Assembly (NCBI GenBank): GCA_030431255.1
Contig: JAUIJL010000001.1
Span: forward strand, 1 to 64,000
Length of the DNA: 64,000 bases
Direction: 5' to 3'
Source: Thermoanaerobaculia bacterium
GTDB taxonomy: Bacteria > Acidobacteriota > Thermoanaerobaculia > Multivoradales > J023
The notes below the pieces were generated by a model. It saw only the letters and a list, made by a program, of their open reading frames with translations. It was not told the DNA's origin and made no database searches. The position numbers were made by a program, and so were the translations under genes. Shown here in pieces: positions 1-8,247 of the stretch. The stretch's first letter is position 1. Each line of letters begins with the position of its first letter.

Positions 1-450
1 GCTTTGGTGAAGGCAGTCGGTCCGGTGGCCTTGCTGACCGTCCTGGTGCCGTCCGTGCCGGAATCGAAGCTCGGGGGCGATGGTGGGTCGGTCGGTCCGC
101 CGGGACTTGGACGGCGAAGACCGTGGACGCGAGGGCTGCCGGAATGGGTGCCAGGTGTTTGGACGGGGTCAGGCGTGTCGACGGAGCCTCCGTTTTGGAC
201 GAGTGAGCTGGTGCCGGGTGTTTCGACGGGCCGCCGTCGACGACGACCCAATCAGATCGTCCAGATGCTCGGCGATCTGACGCTCGATCCTCTTTTGCTC
301 CCGCGTCTTCTCGTCGGCCACGGCTTGCAGACGGTCCTCGATAGCTTGACGCTCGCCGGCGATTTCCTGAAGAGCGAAGACCGGCGGACCGTACAGGCCC
401 ATCCACAGGCAGAAGAGCTGCACAGCGAAACGTTTAAGGCAACTTCCCAT
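1..450 (-). pseudogene. Exported coiled-coil protein, apparently frameshifted, running off the window start
   Basis: On the minus strand an ATG at 450 opens a 93-residue frame. It has a plausible signal peptide (residues 1-27, hydrophobic core VQLFCLWMGLYGPPVFA) and a charged, probably coiled-coil stretch at about 28-65 rich in Glu, Gln and Arg. The frame stops at 169-171. Another minus-strand frame stays open from about 280 down to position 1 and reads as a Pro/Ala/Thr-rich peptide. This suggests one gene broken by a single-base shift near 230-290, either a real lesion or a sequence error. The family is not recognised. A short exported protein that truly ends at 169 is also possible. Confidence 0.35.
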
Positions 451-610
451 TAGACTGGTTGTTTCTGATCATGGATCATAGATGTCCCCCGAAGGCCGTG
501 ATTCTATGAGATAGGCGAAGCACGTGGATTCGCGCTTCCTAGGTGTTGCAGCCATCACCTGGCTTGCGGTCTCGGATGAGCCTAAAGGTCGAAGGCTCTG
601 CTTGCATCCG

Positions 611-2068
611 CTAGGCCTGATGCGACTTGCCGGGTGTCGGCGACCTCGAGCCGGAGGCCATCAAGGCACGCACCGCGCCGCTGATCACGATTTGCCCGTG
701 GTCGGCTCGGTCGGCCAGGGCGGATGCCTCTTCCAGCAAATCGTCGAGCTCGATGCCGTCGCTGGGGCGGCGATGGCGATGCACGACCGCTTGGCCGGCG
801 TGGACGACCGCGCATAAGATCCGCTGCTTTTCCGGATCCGTGGTCTCCCGCAGCCAGCGGAGACCGAGCTCGACCGCCCTCAGAGCGTCGTCTTCATGGG
901 CCACCAAGGAACCGAAGGCCACCACCAGACGCCGATTGGATGCCCTGACCAATAAGCCGCCGTTGTGTCGGCACCATTGGATCACCCGGCTCCTCAGCCG
1001 GGGCAGCTCGCCGACCGCGTCGGGCATCTCGAGGCCTCGAATTTCACAGCTGAGCAGTGTGATGTGCCGAGCCTCCCCGCCCTGGCTCAAGCGCAGGGTG
1101 TGCTCGAGCTGGAAGCTGTCGGCAATGCGAGTGCCGCCCACGGTGGAGATCGATCGAAGGTCGGCCCAGGGGTCGCGGGGGGGCTTGCTGCCGGCGGCGT
1201 TTTGCGGTTTGCCGACGGCTCGATCCGTACCGGCAATTTCGGCCAGCCGATCGGCGACGAATTGGGCGCTCGGTGGGCGATGCTGTGGATCTTTTTGTAG
1301 CAGGTCGTCGATCAGCCGGCAGAGCTGGGAAGGGGTCGACGGCGCGTATTGCTCGATGGGCACGGGTTGGCGGGCACAGACGTTCTGTAGGGTGGCTAGC
1401 AGCGTGTCCCCGGTAAACGGCGAGGTACCCGAAAGGCTTTCGTAGAGCAGAACGCCGAGGGAGAAGAGGTCGGATCGGGGATCGAGGGGCTCGCCGCGGG
1501 CTTGCTCCGGCGACATGCTGCGGGGAGTGCCGAGGATCTCGCCGTTGCTCGAAAGGGAGGTGCAGGGGTCTTCCGTCATGGCTTCGAAGTTTTTGGCCAG
1601 GCCGAAGTCGAGCAGCTTCACGCCACCCCTCCGAACCAACAGCACGTTTTCGGCTTTGAGATCTCGATGCAAGATGCCGATGCTGTGGGAAGCCGCCAAG
1701 CCTTCGGCCACCGATTTGGCCATGGTCACCACTTGGCGCCAGGGCATGGGGGCCTGACCCAGGGCCTCGCGCAAGCTCTGGCCCTCCACCAGCTCCATGA
1801 CGATCCAATCATCACCTTGGAATTCGAGGAAATCGTAGACCTGAACGATGGACGGGTGATTGAGCCTGGCCACGGTTTGGGCCTCGAATAGGAGCCGACG
1901 TCTTGCCACCGCACCGACGTCTTTCTTTCGATGGATGCGTTTGAGCGCTACAGGTCGTCTCAGCAGCTGGTGAAAACCCCTAAAAACATCACCCATCCCA
2001 CCGCGTCCGAGGAGGCCGCTGAGCCGATACGGGCCGATTTGATTCGGGCAGTGGAGCATGGATCTCAT
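611..2068 (-). CDS. Cytosolic Ser/Thr protein kinase with degenerate class III cyclase-like C-terminus
   Basis: This 485-residue Hanks-type kinase has a glycine-rich loop GRGGMGDV (21-28), Lys43 in VALK, HRDLK at 134-138 and DFG at 154-156. The SPEQARGE sequence in the activation segment and RSDLFSLGVLL are typical of bacterial PknB-like kinases. No membrane segment is visible, so it is probably cytosolic. Residues about 330-470 resemble class III nucleotide cyclase homology domains: HITLLSCEIRGLE at the first metal motif, then LVVAFGSLVAHEDDALRAVELGL, then a DRADHGQIVISG ending. The first metal-binding Asp is Glu, and the GDG motif before the VVAFG strand reads SNR, so catalysis is doubtful and a regulatory role is more likely. 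Kinase confidence is high; the cyclase-like assignment is moderate. Confidence 0.9.
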   Translation of the reverse strand: MRSMLHCPNQIGPYRLSGLLGRGGMGDVFRGFHQLLRRPVALKRIHRKKDVGAVARRRLLFEAQTVARLNHPSIVQVYDFLEFQGDDWIVMELVEGQSLREALGQAPMPWRQVVTMAKSVAEGLAASHSIGILHRDLKAENVLLVRRGGVKLLDFGLAKNFEAMTEDPCTSLSSNGEILGTPRSMSPEQARGEPLDPRSDLFSLGVLLYESLSGTSPFTGDTLLATLQNVCARQPVPIEQYAPSTPSQLCRLIDDLLQKDPQHRPPSAQFVADRLAEIAGTDRAVGKPQNAAGSKPPRDPWADLRSISTVGGTRIADSFQLEHTLRLSQGGEARHITLLSCEIRGLEMPDAVGELPRLRSRVIQWCRHNGGLLVRASNRRLVVAFGSLVAHEDDALRAVELGLRWLRETTDPEKQRILCAVVHAGQAVVHRHRRPSDGIELDDLLEEASALADRADHGQIVISGAVRALMASGSRSPTPGKSHQA

Positions 2069-2315
2069 CCCAGCATATGCAAAGCAAGCTGATCGATCCG
2101 TGGTCGACGGACCTTTCAGAGATACCGCGTCGGCGTCCAGCCATCCCTGAGCCGGTACGAGCAGCCGTGCGGTAACTGACTAGAACGCGAGAACCGGCCA
2201 CGAAACGGACCACTGGAGCGAGGAAAAACTCGCAATCCTCCGAAACTGGCGCGGGCGGACTGCCCTCGGGCCCAGCGGCTCGGTCGGAGAGGGTGGTCGC
2301 GCCAGGGCGAGGCCG

Positions 2316-3452
2316 CTACCGACTCATCAGCTCGCCCAAGGGTTTGAGCCGCTCGCTGTGGTCGCAGACGATTTTGAGCGAAAGCAGGATCGGAATCGCC
2401 AATAGGGCGCCGGCGATGCCCCACAGCCAACCCCAAAAGAAGAGGGAAAGGAAGATCATCGCAGGGCTGAGAGACAATCGTTTACCGAGCAGCATCGGTG
2501 TGATGAAGCTGCCCTCGATGGCGGTCAGGGCGAGGTAGGTCAGGGGCACGGCGACAGCGGTCAGCAGGCTGTCGAAGGTGATGAATGAAGCCCCGCCGAG
2601 AATCAAGACGCCGGTGACGGCGCCCAAATACGGCACGAAATTGAGCAGGGTGGCCATGGCGCCCCACAACAGAGGGTTGGGCATTTCGAAGAGGTGGCAG
2701 GCGAGGGCCACCGCTCCACCCAAGGCCAGATTGATCAGGGTGATGGTCAGGAGATGGGCGGAGAGATCTCCTTGCACCTGACGGGCGATGGCGTTGGCCC
2801 GGCGCTTGTCCCGTGCGCTCGGGAGCAGCTGGGTCATCTTGTCCCAGAGCCGATCTCCGGACGACAGCAGGAAGTGGGTGAGGATCATGACCACCCCGAG
2901 GCCGAAGAGAAGATCCTGGGTGCCGTCGAAAAGGCTTTGGTCGAGGGACGGCTCGCTACGGACCTCGAGGGGTTTGTCGCCGGAGCCGCCGGTTTGGGTC
3001 AGCTCCTCCACTTGACGGGCGGCCTGGGTGACATCTGCCACCGGTTTCATCAACCGACGGACTTTGACCTGGATTTGTCGCAGGCTTCGCGGCGAGTTGT
3101 CGATCCACTTTTTGGCCGGCTCTAAAGTCTGGTGCAGGCCCAGACCCAGAAAGCCGAGGAACGCCATCAGCAGCAGAGCCGACGCCGAGGATCGCGGCAA
3201 GCCGATGGACTGTAGGCTCCGGACGACCGGGTCGAGCAGGAATCCCAGCAGCGCCGAGATAATGATCGGCAAGAATAGGCTCTTGGCGCTGTAGAGGGTG
3301 AAGAAGAAGGTGATCGTGAAAAGACCGACCAATGAGGCGGTCTTCAAGCCCACTGGTGCCGATGAGCCTTCGGCGGACCTGGGCCGCTCGGGGCCTGCTC
3401 CGAGAGCCTGTGCCGTGGGCGAGGCGGGGCTCTCGTCCTGTGGATTCGCCAT
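2316..3452 (-). CDS. AI-2E/PerM-family multi-spanning membrane protein
   Basis: This 378-residue integral membrane protein has the AI-2E transporter family layout. After a polar Pro/Ser-rich tail of about 35 residues come two N-terminal helices (LVGLFTITFFFTLYSAKSLF, then IIISALLGFLLDPVV) and a third at about 90-110. A long soluble loop (about 110-190) precedes the C-terminal bundle with the family pattern NPLLWGAMATLLNFVPYLGAV and the ending PAMIFLSLFFWGWLWGIAGALLAIPIL. Family members export small molecules or act as Na+/H+ antiporters, and the substrate cannot be read here. It lies 247 bp upstream of the kinase start on the same strand, probably as a separate unit. Confidence 0.88.
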   Translation of the reverse strand: MANPQDESPASPTAQALGAGPERPRSAEGSSAPVGLKTASLVGLFTITFFFTLYSAKSLFLPIIISALLGFLLDPVVRSLQSIGLPRSSASALLLMAFLGFLGLGLHQTLEPAKKWIDNSPRSLRQIQVKVRRLMKPVADVTQAARQVEELTQTGGSGDKPLEVRSEPSLDQSLFDGTQDLLFGLGVVMILTHFLLSSGDRLWDKMTQLLPSARDKRRANAIARQVQGDLSAHLLTITLINLALGGAVALACHLFEMPNPLLWGAMATLLNFVPYLGAVTGVLILGGASFITFDSLLTAVAVPLTYLALTAIEGSFITPMLLGKRLSLSPAMIFLSLFFWGWLWGIAGALLAIPILLSLKIVCDHSERLKPLGELMSR

Positions 3453-3637
3453 GCAGTCGTTCCTCGTCGAAGGGTTGAAATTTACGACGTCGCGATGCTC
3501 TGCGGCCTCGGCCGGCTTCGGTGGGATCGTCGCGGGGCTCAGTCTAGCCCGGATTCTCCATGAGACACCGAGCCGTCCTGAGATTTCTGCTCGAAGGCTC
3601 CGAGCCTTGACCTGAAATGGAAATCCTCAGAGGATCA

Positions 3638-3649
3638 TTCTTCGAAGAA
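3638..3649. promoter_or_regulatory. 12-bp palindrome TTCTTCGAAGAA, candidate operator
   Basis: A perfect palindrome TTCTTCGAAGAA lies inside a larger region bounded by GATC on both sides. It is 31 bp upstream of a small reading frame and 178 bp upstream of the kinase-sigma operon. A TTGACC hexamer sits about 30 bp before it. A binding role is inference from position and symmetry only. Confidence 0.25.
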
Positions 3650-3679
3650 CGTGAACGATCCGGATGATTTGATGAGGAG

Positions 3680-3808
3680 ATGATTTTGGACGAGCTGATG
3701 TTGGACCTTCAGATCTCTAGAAAGTTGAAATCCTACGCCCAGGATCCCCAACAGCCCGAGGATCCGGAGCCGCCGGATCCCGGTGATACGTTGCCGCCTC
3801 CGAGCTGA
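3680..3808 (+). CDS. Small acidic proline-rich peptide (42 aa) upstream of kinase
   Basis: An ATG at 3680 is preceded by GATGAGGAG, a good ribosome-binding sequence. It opens a 42-codon frame ending with TGA at 3806-3808, 18 bp before the GTG of the kinase gene. The peptide starts MILDELMLDLQISRKLKSYA, has a basic patch, then an acidic Pro-rich tail (QQPEDPEPPDPGDTLPPPS). It has no signal peptide or membrane segment. It is probably co-transcribed with the kinase and sigma factor, so a regulatory peptide or anti-sigma-like partner is imaginable but not shown. No family is recognised. Confidence 0.45.
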   Translation: MILDELMLDLQISRKLKSYAQDPQQPEDPEPPDPGDTLPPPS

Positions 3809-3826
3809 GAGTCAGACCGGCTAGCG

Positions 3827-6800
3827 GTGGACGACTCCAGGCGTCAGCGAGCCGAAGATGTCTTCCTGGCGGCAGTGGATCTCGAGCCGGAAGCACAGGC
3901 CGCTCTTTTGACGACGGCCTGTGCCGACGACGAAGAGCTCCGCCGAGAGGTCGAGAACCTGCTGGCGGCGGATGCGCAGGCCGCAAGTCTGCTACCCACG
4001 GAAGTGGCCGGCGCCGTGCCCCGGGCATGGATCGATCGGGCGCTGGCGGATGCGACGCCGTCCCAGGTCGGTGAGGAACGCGGAATTCCAACCGGCACCC
4101 TGCTCGCCGGACGCTTTCGCGTGGGCAGATTTATCGCCGCCGGCGGCATGGGTGAGGTCTACGAGGCCGAGGACACCGTGCTCGACGAGCAGGTAGCGCT
4201 CAAGATCATCGCACCGGCCATAGCGGACTCGCCCCGTGCCATGGCGCGATTCCGTCGCGAGGTCCACCTCGCTCGCAAGGTGACCCACGCTTCCGTTTGC
4301 AGGATCTACGACCTATTCAGCCACGATCTAGGCTCCGCTCCGGGCTCGGAGAAGCGCCCCGGCCGATTGGACTTCCTGAGCATGGAGCTGTTGCAGGGGG
4401 AGACCCTGCAGGCTCGCATCCAGCGTTTGGGTCGCCTGCGACCGGAAGACGCCCTGGATATCGTCGGCCGGCTCATTGAGGGGCTGGATGCCGCCCACCG
4501 CTCCGGCATCGTGCACCGGGACCTCAAGGGCGCCAATGTGATGTTGGTGCCCGACGGATCCGGGGAAAGGGTGGTGATCACCGACTTCGGATTGGCTCGT
4601 CGAGCGACCCCGGGAGATGCCCAGGGAAGCCCAGACGCCTCGGATCGCGGGCTGACCCAAACGGGATGGATGTTGGGGACGCCCGCCACCATGGCGCCGG
4701 AGCAAATTACCGGCGATCCGATCACCACCGCCACGGATATCTATGCCCTGGGCGTTTTGATGTACGAGATGGTGACGGGCAGGCTGCCGTTCGAGGCGGG
4801 AAGCCGCCAGGAAGCCATCTACCTGCGTTTGCACGCGGATCCCACCCCACCTCGGGCCTTTGCGCCGGAGCTCGATCGACCATGGCAGAAGGTGATCCTC
4901 AAATGCCTGGAGCGTCGGCCCCAGGATCGTTTCGCCACGGTGCGCGACATTTCGGCGGAGCTCGGAGCAGACTGCTCAGATGCCTGGAGGGCGATTTCGA
5001 GCCGGGGACGGCGTGTCAGCGTGTGGGTCGGGGTGTCGATGCTGTGTGCTCTGCTGGCGGTTCTAGGGGCCGTCCTTTGGGGCTGGCCTCGGTCCTCGCC
5101 GAATTCGAGCCCGCTCGATGCATCGGAGGCCACCCGCACCGAGGTTCCATCGGCGGCGGCCGAGCCCGACACGACCGCTGCGCCCTCTCGGCGCGCCGTG
5201 GCGGTGATCGGCTTCGAGGGTTTGAATCAAGCCGAGGACCTGGAGTGGTTGTCGACGGCCCTTTCCGAGATGTTGTCCATGGAGCTGGCCCGTGGGCAAA
5301 AGCTGCGGGTCGTGCCAGGTGAGACCGTGGCCCGCATGCGAATGGATTTGAAGATACCGCCCACGGCTTCGCCGGCGGCCGATACCTTGTCCCGGGTGCG
5401 TGCCTACCTCGGAGCGGATTGGGTGGTGCTCGGCTCCTATTTCTTGGCCCGCTCGTCGTCCGCAGCCGGACCGTCCTATCCGGCGGATGACGGCGTCCTA
5501 CGGCTTGATTTGCGCTTGCAGGACGTGGCGTCGGGTCGGACGCTGGTGGCCTTGACCGAAAGCGGTGAGATCGGTGATCTGCTGGAGCTGGTGGACCGAG
5601 TGGGGCGCCGTCTGCGGCAGGGCTTGGGGGACGACGAGCCCGGGCAGCCGGCCGTTGCATCGCCGGCCGTCGCCAAACCCGCGACCCGGTTGTATGCTGA
5701 GGGTTTGGCTAAGCTGCGGGGTTTTGAAGAGGCCGGAGCGCGGGACGTGCTGCTGGAAGCGGCTCGCCTCGATCCGTCCTCGCCGATGATCCAATCCGCT
5801 CTAGCCGAGGCATTCATGGCGCTCGGCATGGAAGCCCAGGCGGCGGAATCCGCGGAAGAGGCGCTGGCGCTGTCGACAGACTTGCCGCGTGAGCATCGGT
5901 TGCGCATTGAAGGACAGGCCTTCGAGGCGCGAAAGGCGTGGTCGGAGGCCATCGACACCTATCGGGTGCTCTTTGGTTTCTTCCCGGATCACCTCGAGGA
6001 CGGCCTGCGCTTGGCCTCCGCTCAAATTGCCGGTGGTCGAGCTGCGGAGGCTTTGGAGACTCTGTCGAGCTTGAAAGACCTGCCCCAGCCCTCGGGCTCG
6101 GATCCAAGGATCGATTTGGAAGAGGCGTCGGCAGCCATGGCCCTGGCCGACTATCCACATGCCCTCGAGGCGGCCGGCCGTGCCTTGGAGCGCGGCCGCG
6201 AGCTGGGGGCCAGGCGTCTCGTGGCCCGCTCCTACTACTTGGAAGGCAACGCGCTCCTGCGGCGGCGCGAATATGGGGCAGCGGTGGACCGGGCGGTGAA
6301 AGCCGCCGAGATTTATGGACCCCTCGGAGATCAAAAAGGTTTTGCGGATACCCTCAATCTGAGGGCCAATGTGGCGTATTTCGAGCGTCGATACGACGAC
6401 GCCGAGGCGCTCTACCGGGAAGCTCTCGAGGTGCATCGGCGTCTTGGATTCAGAGCCGGCGTGATGACCCTGACCAGCAATTTGGCGAATCTGCGCTGGG
6501 TGGCCGGCGACTGGGACGGAGCCGGAGAGCTCTACGAGCGATCCTTGGCCATGGCGCGTGAGATCTCCCACGCAGAAGGAGAAGCCAGAGGTCTCTACAG
6601 CTTGGGTTTGTTGGCTTGGCGTCGCCACGACCTGAGCGGAGCGCGGGACTTCTATCGCCAAGCTCTGGAAATCACCCGCCGAACCGGTGATCGGCGGAGG
6701 ATGGCGCAGAGCTTGAACAATTTGGGCCTGGTGTTGCGACACTTGGGGGATCTCGACGGTGCGGAGCAGGCCTATGAAGAATCCTTGCAGCTCGCCCGGC

Positions 6801-7603
6801 AGAGTGGCGACCCCATCGCCATCGCCCGTCGCCTCGGAAATTTGGGCTTTCTGCGCCTCTATCGCGGACAGGTTGATGATGCCGGTAAGGATTTCGAGCA
6901 GGCTTGGCAGGCGTTGGAAGGCGAGCAGCATCCCTCCGTTCGGGGCACGATTGCCCACGGTCGCGGAGAGGTGGCCATGGCACGGGGGCAGCTCGACTCG
7001 GCCGCGGCGCATTTGCAGACGGCCTTAGAGCAGGAGCAGGAGAGCGAGGACCCAGCCGGTGTGATGGTGTTGCGCAACGCCTTGGCCCGTCTCGACTTAC
7101 AGGCCGGGCGATTGGTCGCGGCGCGATCCGCCGCGCGCCGAATCGCCGCGGATGCCGCCCTGGCCGAGCTTCCTGATCAGGAGCTGGGCGCTCGGATCAT
7201 CATCGCCGAGGCGGCCATGGCGGAAGGGGACATGACCTCTGCCGACGCGGCTTTGGATCGAGCCTCGGAGCTCGCGGCCACCAGTGAGGACAAGGAGCTG
7301 ATCTATCGAGTCGCGCTTGGACGCAGCCGTCTGGCGCGTCGAGCCGGGGATCTTGCCGGTGCTCGGCGTCATCTCGAAAAAGAGCTGATCCTGGCTCAGC
7401 GGGCGGGTCTCGGCAGCTTTGGTTTCGAAGGACATTTGGAGATGTTGTTGATCGAGCAAGGAATGGGTATCGATGTTCGGGAACGGTTGTTGCGATCGGC
7501 GGAGAAGGCTGAGTCACTCGGTCTGCGGCATGTGGCCGCGTCAGCTCGGGCGGCGGCGCGCAAAGATGCGATCGGCATCGACACCCCGGGGAGGAATGGG
7601 TAA
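3827..7603 (+). CDS. Receptor-type Ser/Thr protein kinase with TolB-like and TPR extracytoplasmic region
   Basis: This 1258-residue protein starts at GTG 3827. Residues 1-90 resemble the short helical leader common in acidobacterial kinases. The kinase domain (about 95-375) has GGMGEV (106-111), Lys126, HRDLK (230-234) and DFG (253-255), and APEQITGDPITTATDIYALG follows the activation loop. One membrane helix lies at about 399-420. The outer part begins with a TolB/FlgO-like segment (about 452-620, starting AVAVIGFEGL) and continues with at least nine TPR-like repeats to about 1200 (for example LNNLGLVLRHLGDLDGAEQAYEESL). It overlaps the sigma factor gene by one base (TAATG), which suggests translational coupling. 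The likely role is an envelope sensor that phosphorylates or otherwise controls the sigma factor. Confidence 0.93.
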   Translation: MDDSRRQRAEDVFLAAVDLEPEAQAALLTTACADDEELRREVENLLAADAQAASLLPTEVAGAVPRAWIDRALADATPSQVGEERGIPTGTLLAGRFRVGRFIAAGGMGEVYEAEDTVLDEQVALKIIAPAIADSPRAMARFRREVHLARKVTHASVCRIYDLFSHDLGSAPGSEKRPGRLDFLSMELLQGETLQARIQRLGRLRPEDALDIVGRLIEGLDAAHRSGIVHRDLKGANVMLVPDGSGERVVITDFGLARRATPGDAQGSPDASDRGLTQTGWMLGTPATMAPEQITGDPITTATDIYALGVLMYEMVTGRLPFEAGSRQEAIYLRLHADPTPPRAFAPELDRPWQKVILKCLERRPQDRFATVRDISAELGADCSDAWRAISSRGRRVSVWVGVSMLCALLAVLGAVLWGWPRSSPNSSPLDASEATRTEVPSAAAEPDTTAAPSRRAVAVIGFEGLNQAEDLEWLSTALSEMLSMELARGQKLRVVPGETVARMRMDLKIPPTASPAADTLSRVRAYLGADWVVLGSYFLARSSSAAGPSYPADDGVLRLDLRLQDVASGRTLVALTESGEIGDLLELVDRVGRRLRQGLGDDEPGQPAVASPAVAKPATRLYAEGLAKLRGFEEAGARDVLLEAARLDPSSPMIQSALAEAFMALGMEAQAAESAEEALALSTDLPREHRLRIEGQAFEARKAWSEAIDTYRVLFGFFPDHLEDGLRLASAQIAGGRAAEALETLSSLKDLPQPSGSDPRIDLEEASAAMALADYPHALEAAGRALERGRELGARRLVARSYYLEGNALLRRREYGAAVDRAVKAAEIYGPLGDQKGFADTLNLRANVAYFERRYDDAEALYREALEVHRRLGFRAGVMTLTSNLANLRWVAGDWDGAGELYERSLAMAREISHAEGEARGLYSLGLLAWRRHDLSGARDFYRQALEITRRTGDRRRMAQSLNNLGLVLRHLGDLDGAEQAYEESLQLARQSGDPIAIARRLGNLGFLRLYRGQVDDAGKDFEQAWQALEGEQHPSVRGTIAHGRGEVAMARGQLDSAAAHLQTALEQEQESEDPAGVMVLRNALARLDLQAGRLVAARSAARRIAADAALAELPDQELGARIIIAEAAMAEGDMTSADAALDRASELAATSEDKELIYRVALGRSRLARRAGDLAGARRHLEKELILAQRAGLGSFGFEGHLEMLLIEQGMGIDVRERLLRSAEKAESLGLRHVAASARAAARKDAIGIDTPGRNG

Positions 7604-8247
7604 TGGCAGAAGATCTCGAGTCGTCCGGCCACGCGGACGAAGATGGACGTGAAGGGGACGGGTTGGATGAAGCAACCGGGGCGGGCGCGATGCCGGCCGA
7701 TCCGGTGACGCAGCTGCTGGCGCGGTGGGGAGACGGCGATGCCGGGGCCATGGAGCAATTGCTGCCTTTGGTCTACGAGGAGCTGCGCAAATTGGCGCGG
7801 GGTTATTTGCGCAGAGAACGCCCCGGTCACACGTTGGAGTCCGGGGCGTTGGTCCATGAGGCCTACGTACGCTTGATCGGGCAGCGGAACGTCCACTGGC
7901 AGAACCGATCCCACTTCTACGGCATTGCCGCCCAAGCCATGAGGCGTCTTCTGGTGGACCACGCGCGGCGTCACCGATTCCAAAAGCGGGGCGGAGGAGC
8001 CCGTGCCGTGACCCTCGACGACGCCCTCGGGCTGGGGGTTGAAAAAGACCTCGATGTGCTGGAGCTGGACGATGCCCTGAAGCGCTTGGCGGAAACCGAT
8101 CCGGACAAGAGCCGGCTGGTGGAGCTACGTTTCTTCGGTGGCTTGAGCCACCCGGAAATCGCGGAGGTCATGGGCGTGTCCCTCTCCACCGTCGAGCGCC
8201 AATGGCGTCTCGCCCGGGCTCGTCTCTACCAAGCGCTCAAGGCCTAG
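7603..8247 (+). CDS. ECF-type RNA polymerase sigma factor, acidobacterial/planctomycetal subfamily
   Basis: This 214-residue sigma-70 family protein has about 40 residues of polar leader. Region 2 follows, with the sequence ELRKLARGYLRRERPGHTLE then ALVHEAYVRLIGQ and FYGIAAQAMRRLLVDHAR, which is characteristic of the subfamily annotated as TIGR02999/Sig-70_X6. Region 4 is LVELRFFGGLSHPEIAEVMGVSLSTVERQWRLARARL, with a clear helix-turn-helix. The ATG overlaps the kinase stop by one base. In many Acidobacteriota the sigma gene precedes its kinase; here it follows. No anti-sigma factor is adjacent, so control by the kinase is the simplest reading. It converges with the next gene, and their stop codons overlap in CTAG. 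Confidence 0.93.
   Translation: MAEDLESSGHADEDGREGDGLDEATGAGAMPADPVTQLLARWGDGDAGAMEQLLPLVYEELRKLARGYLRRERPGHTLESGALVHEAYVRLIGQRNVHWQNRSHFYGIAAQAMRRLLVDHARRHRFQKRGGGARAVTLDDALGLGVEKDLDVLELDDALKRLAETDPDKSRLVELRFFGGLSHPEIAEVMGVSLSTVERQWRLARARLYQALKA

Noticed and set aside
5801-7012. 403-codon minus-strand frame
   Set aside because: It lies inside the TPR region of the kinase gene and mirrors its codon pattern; no start signal or family.
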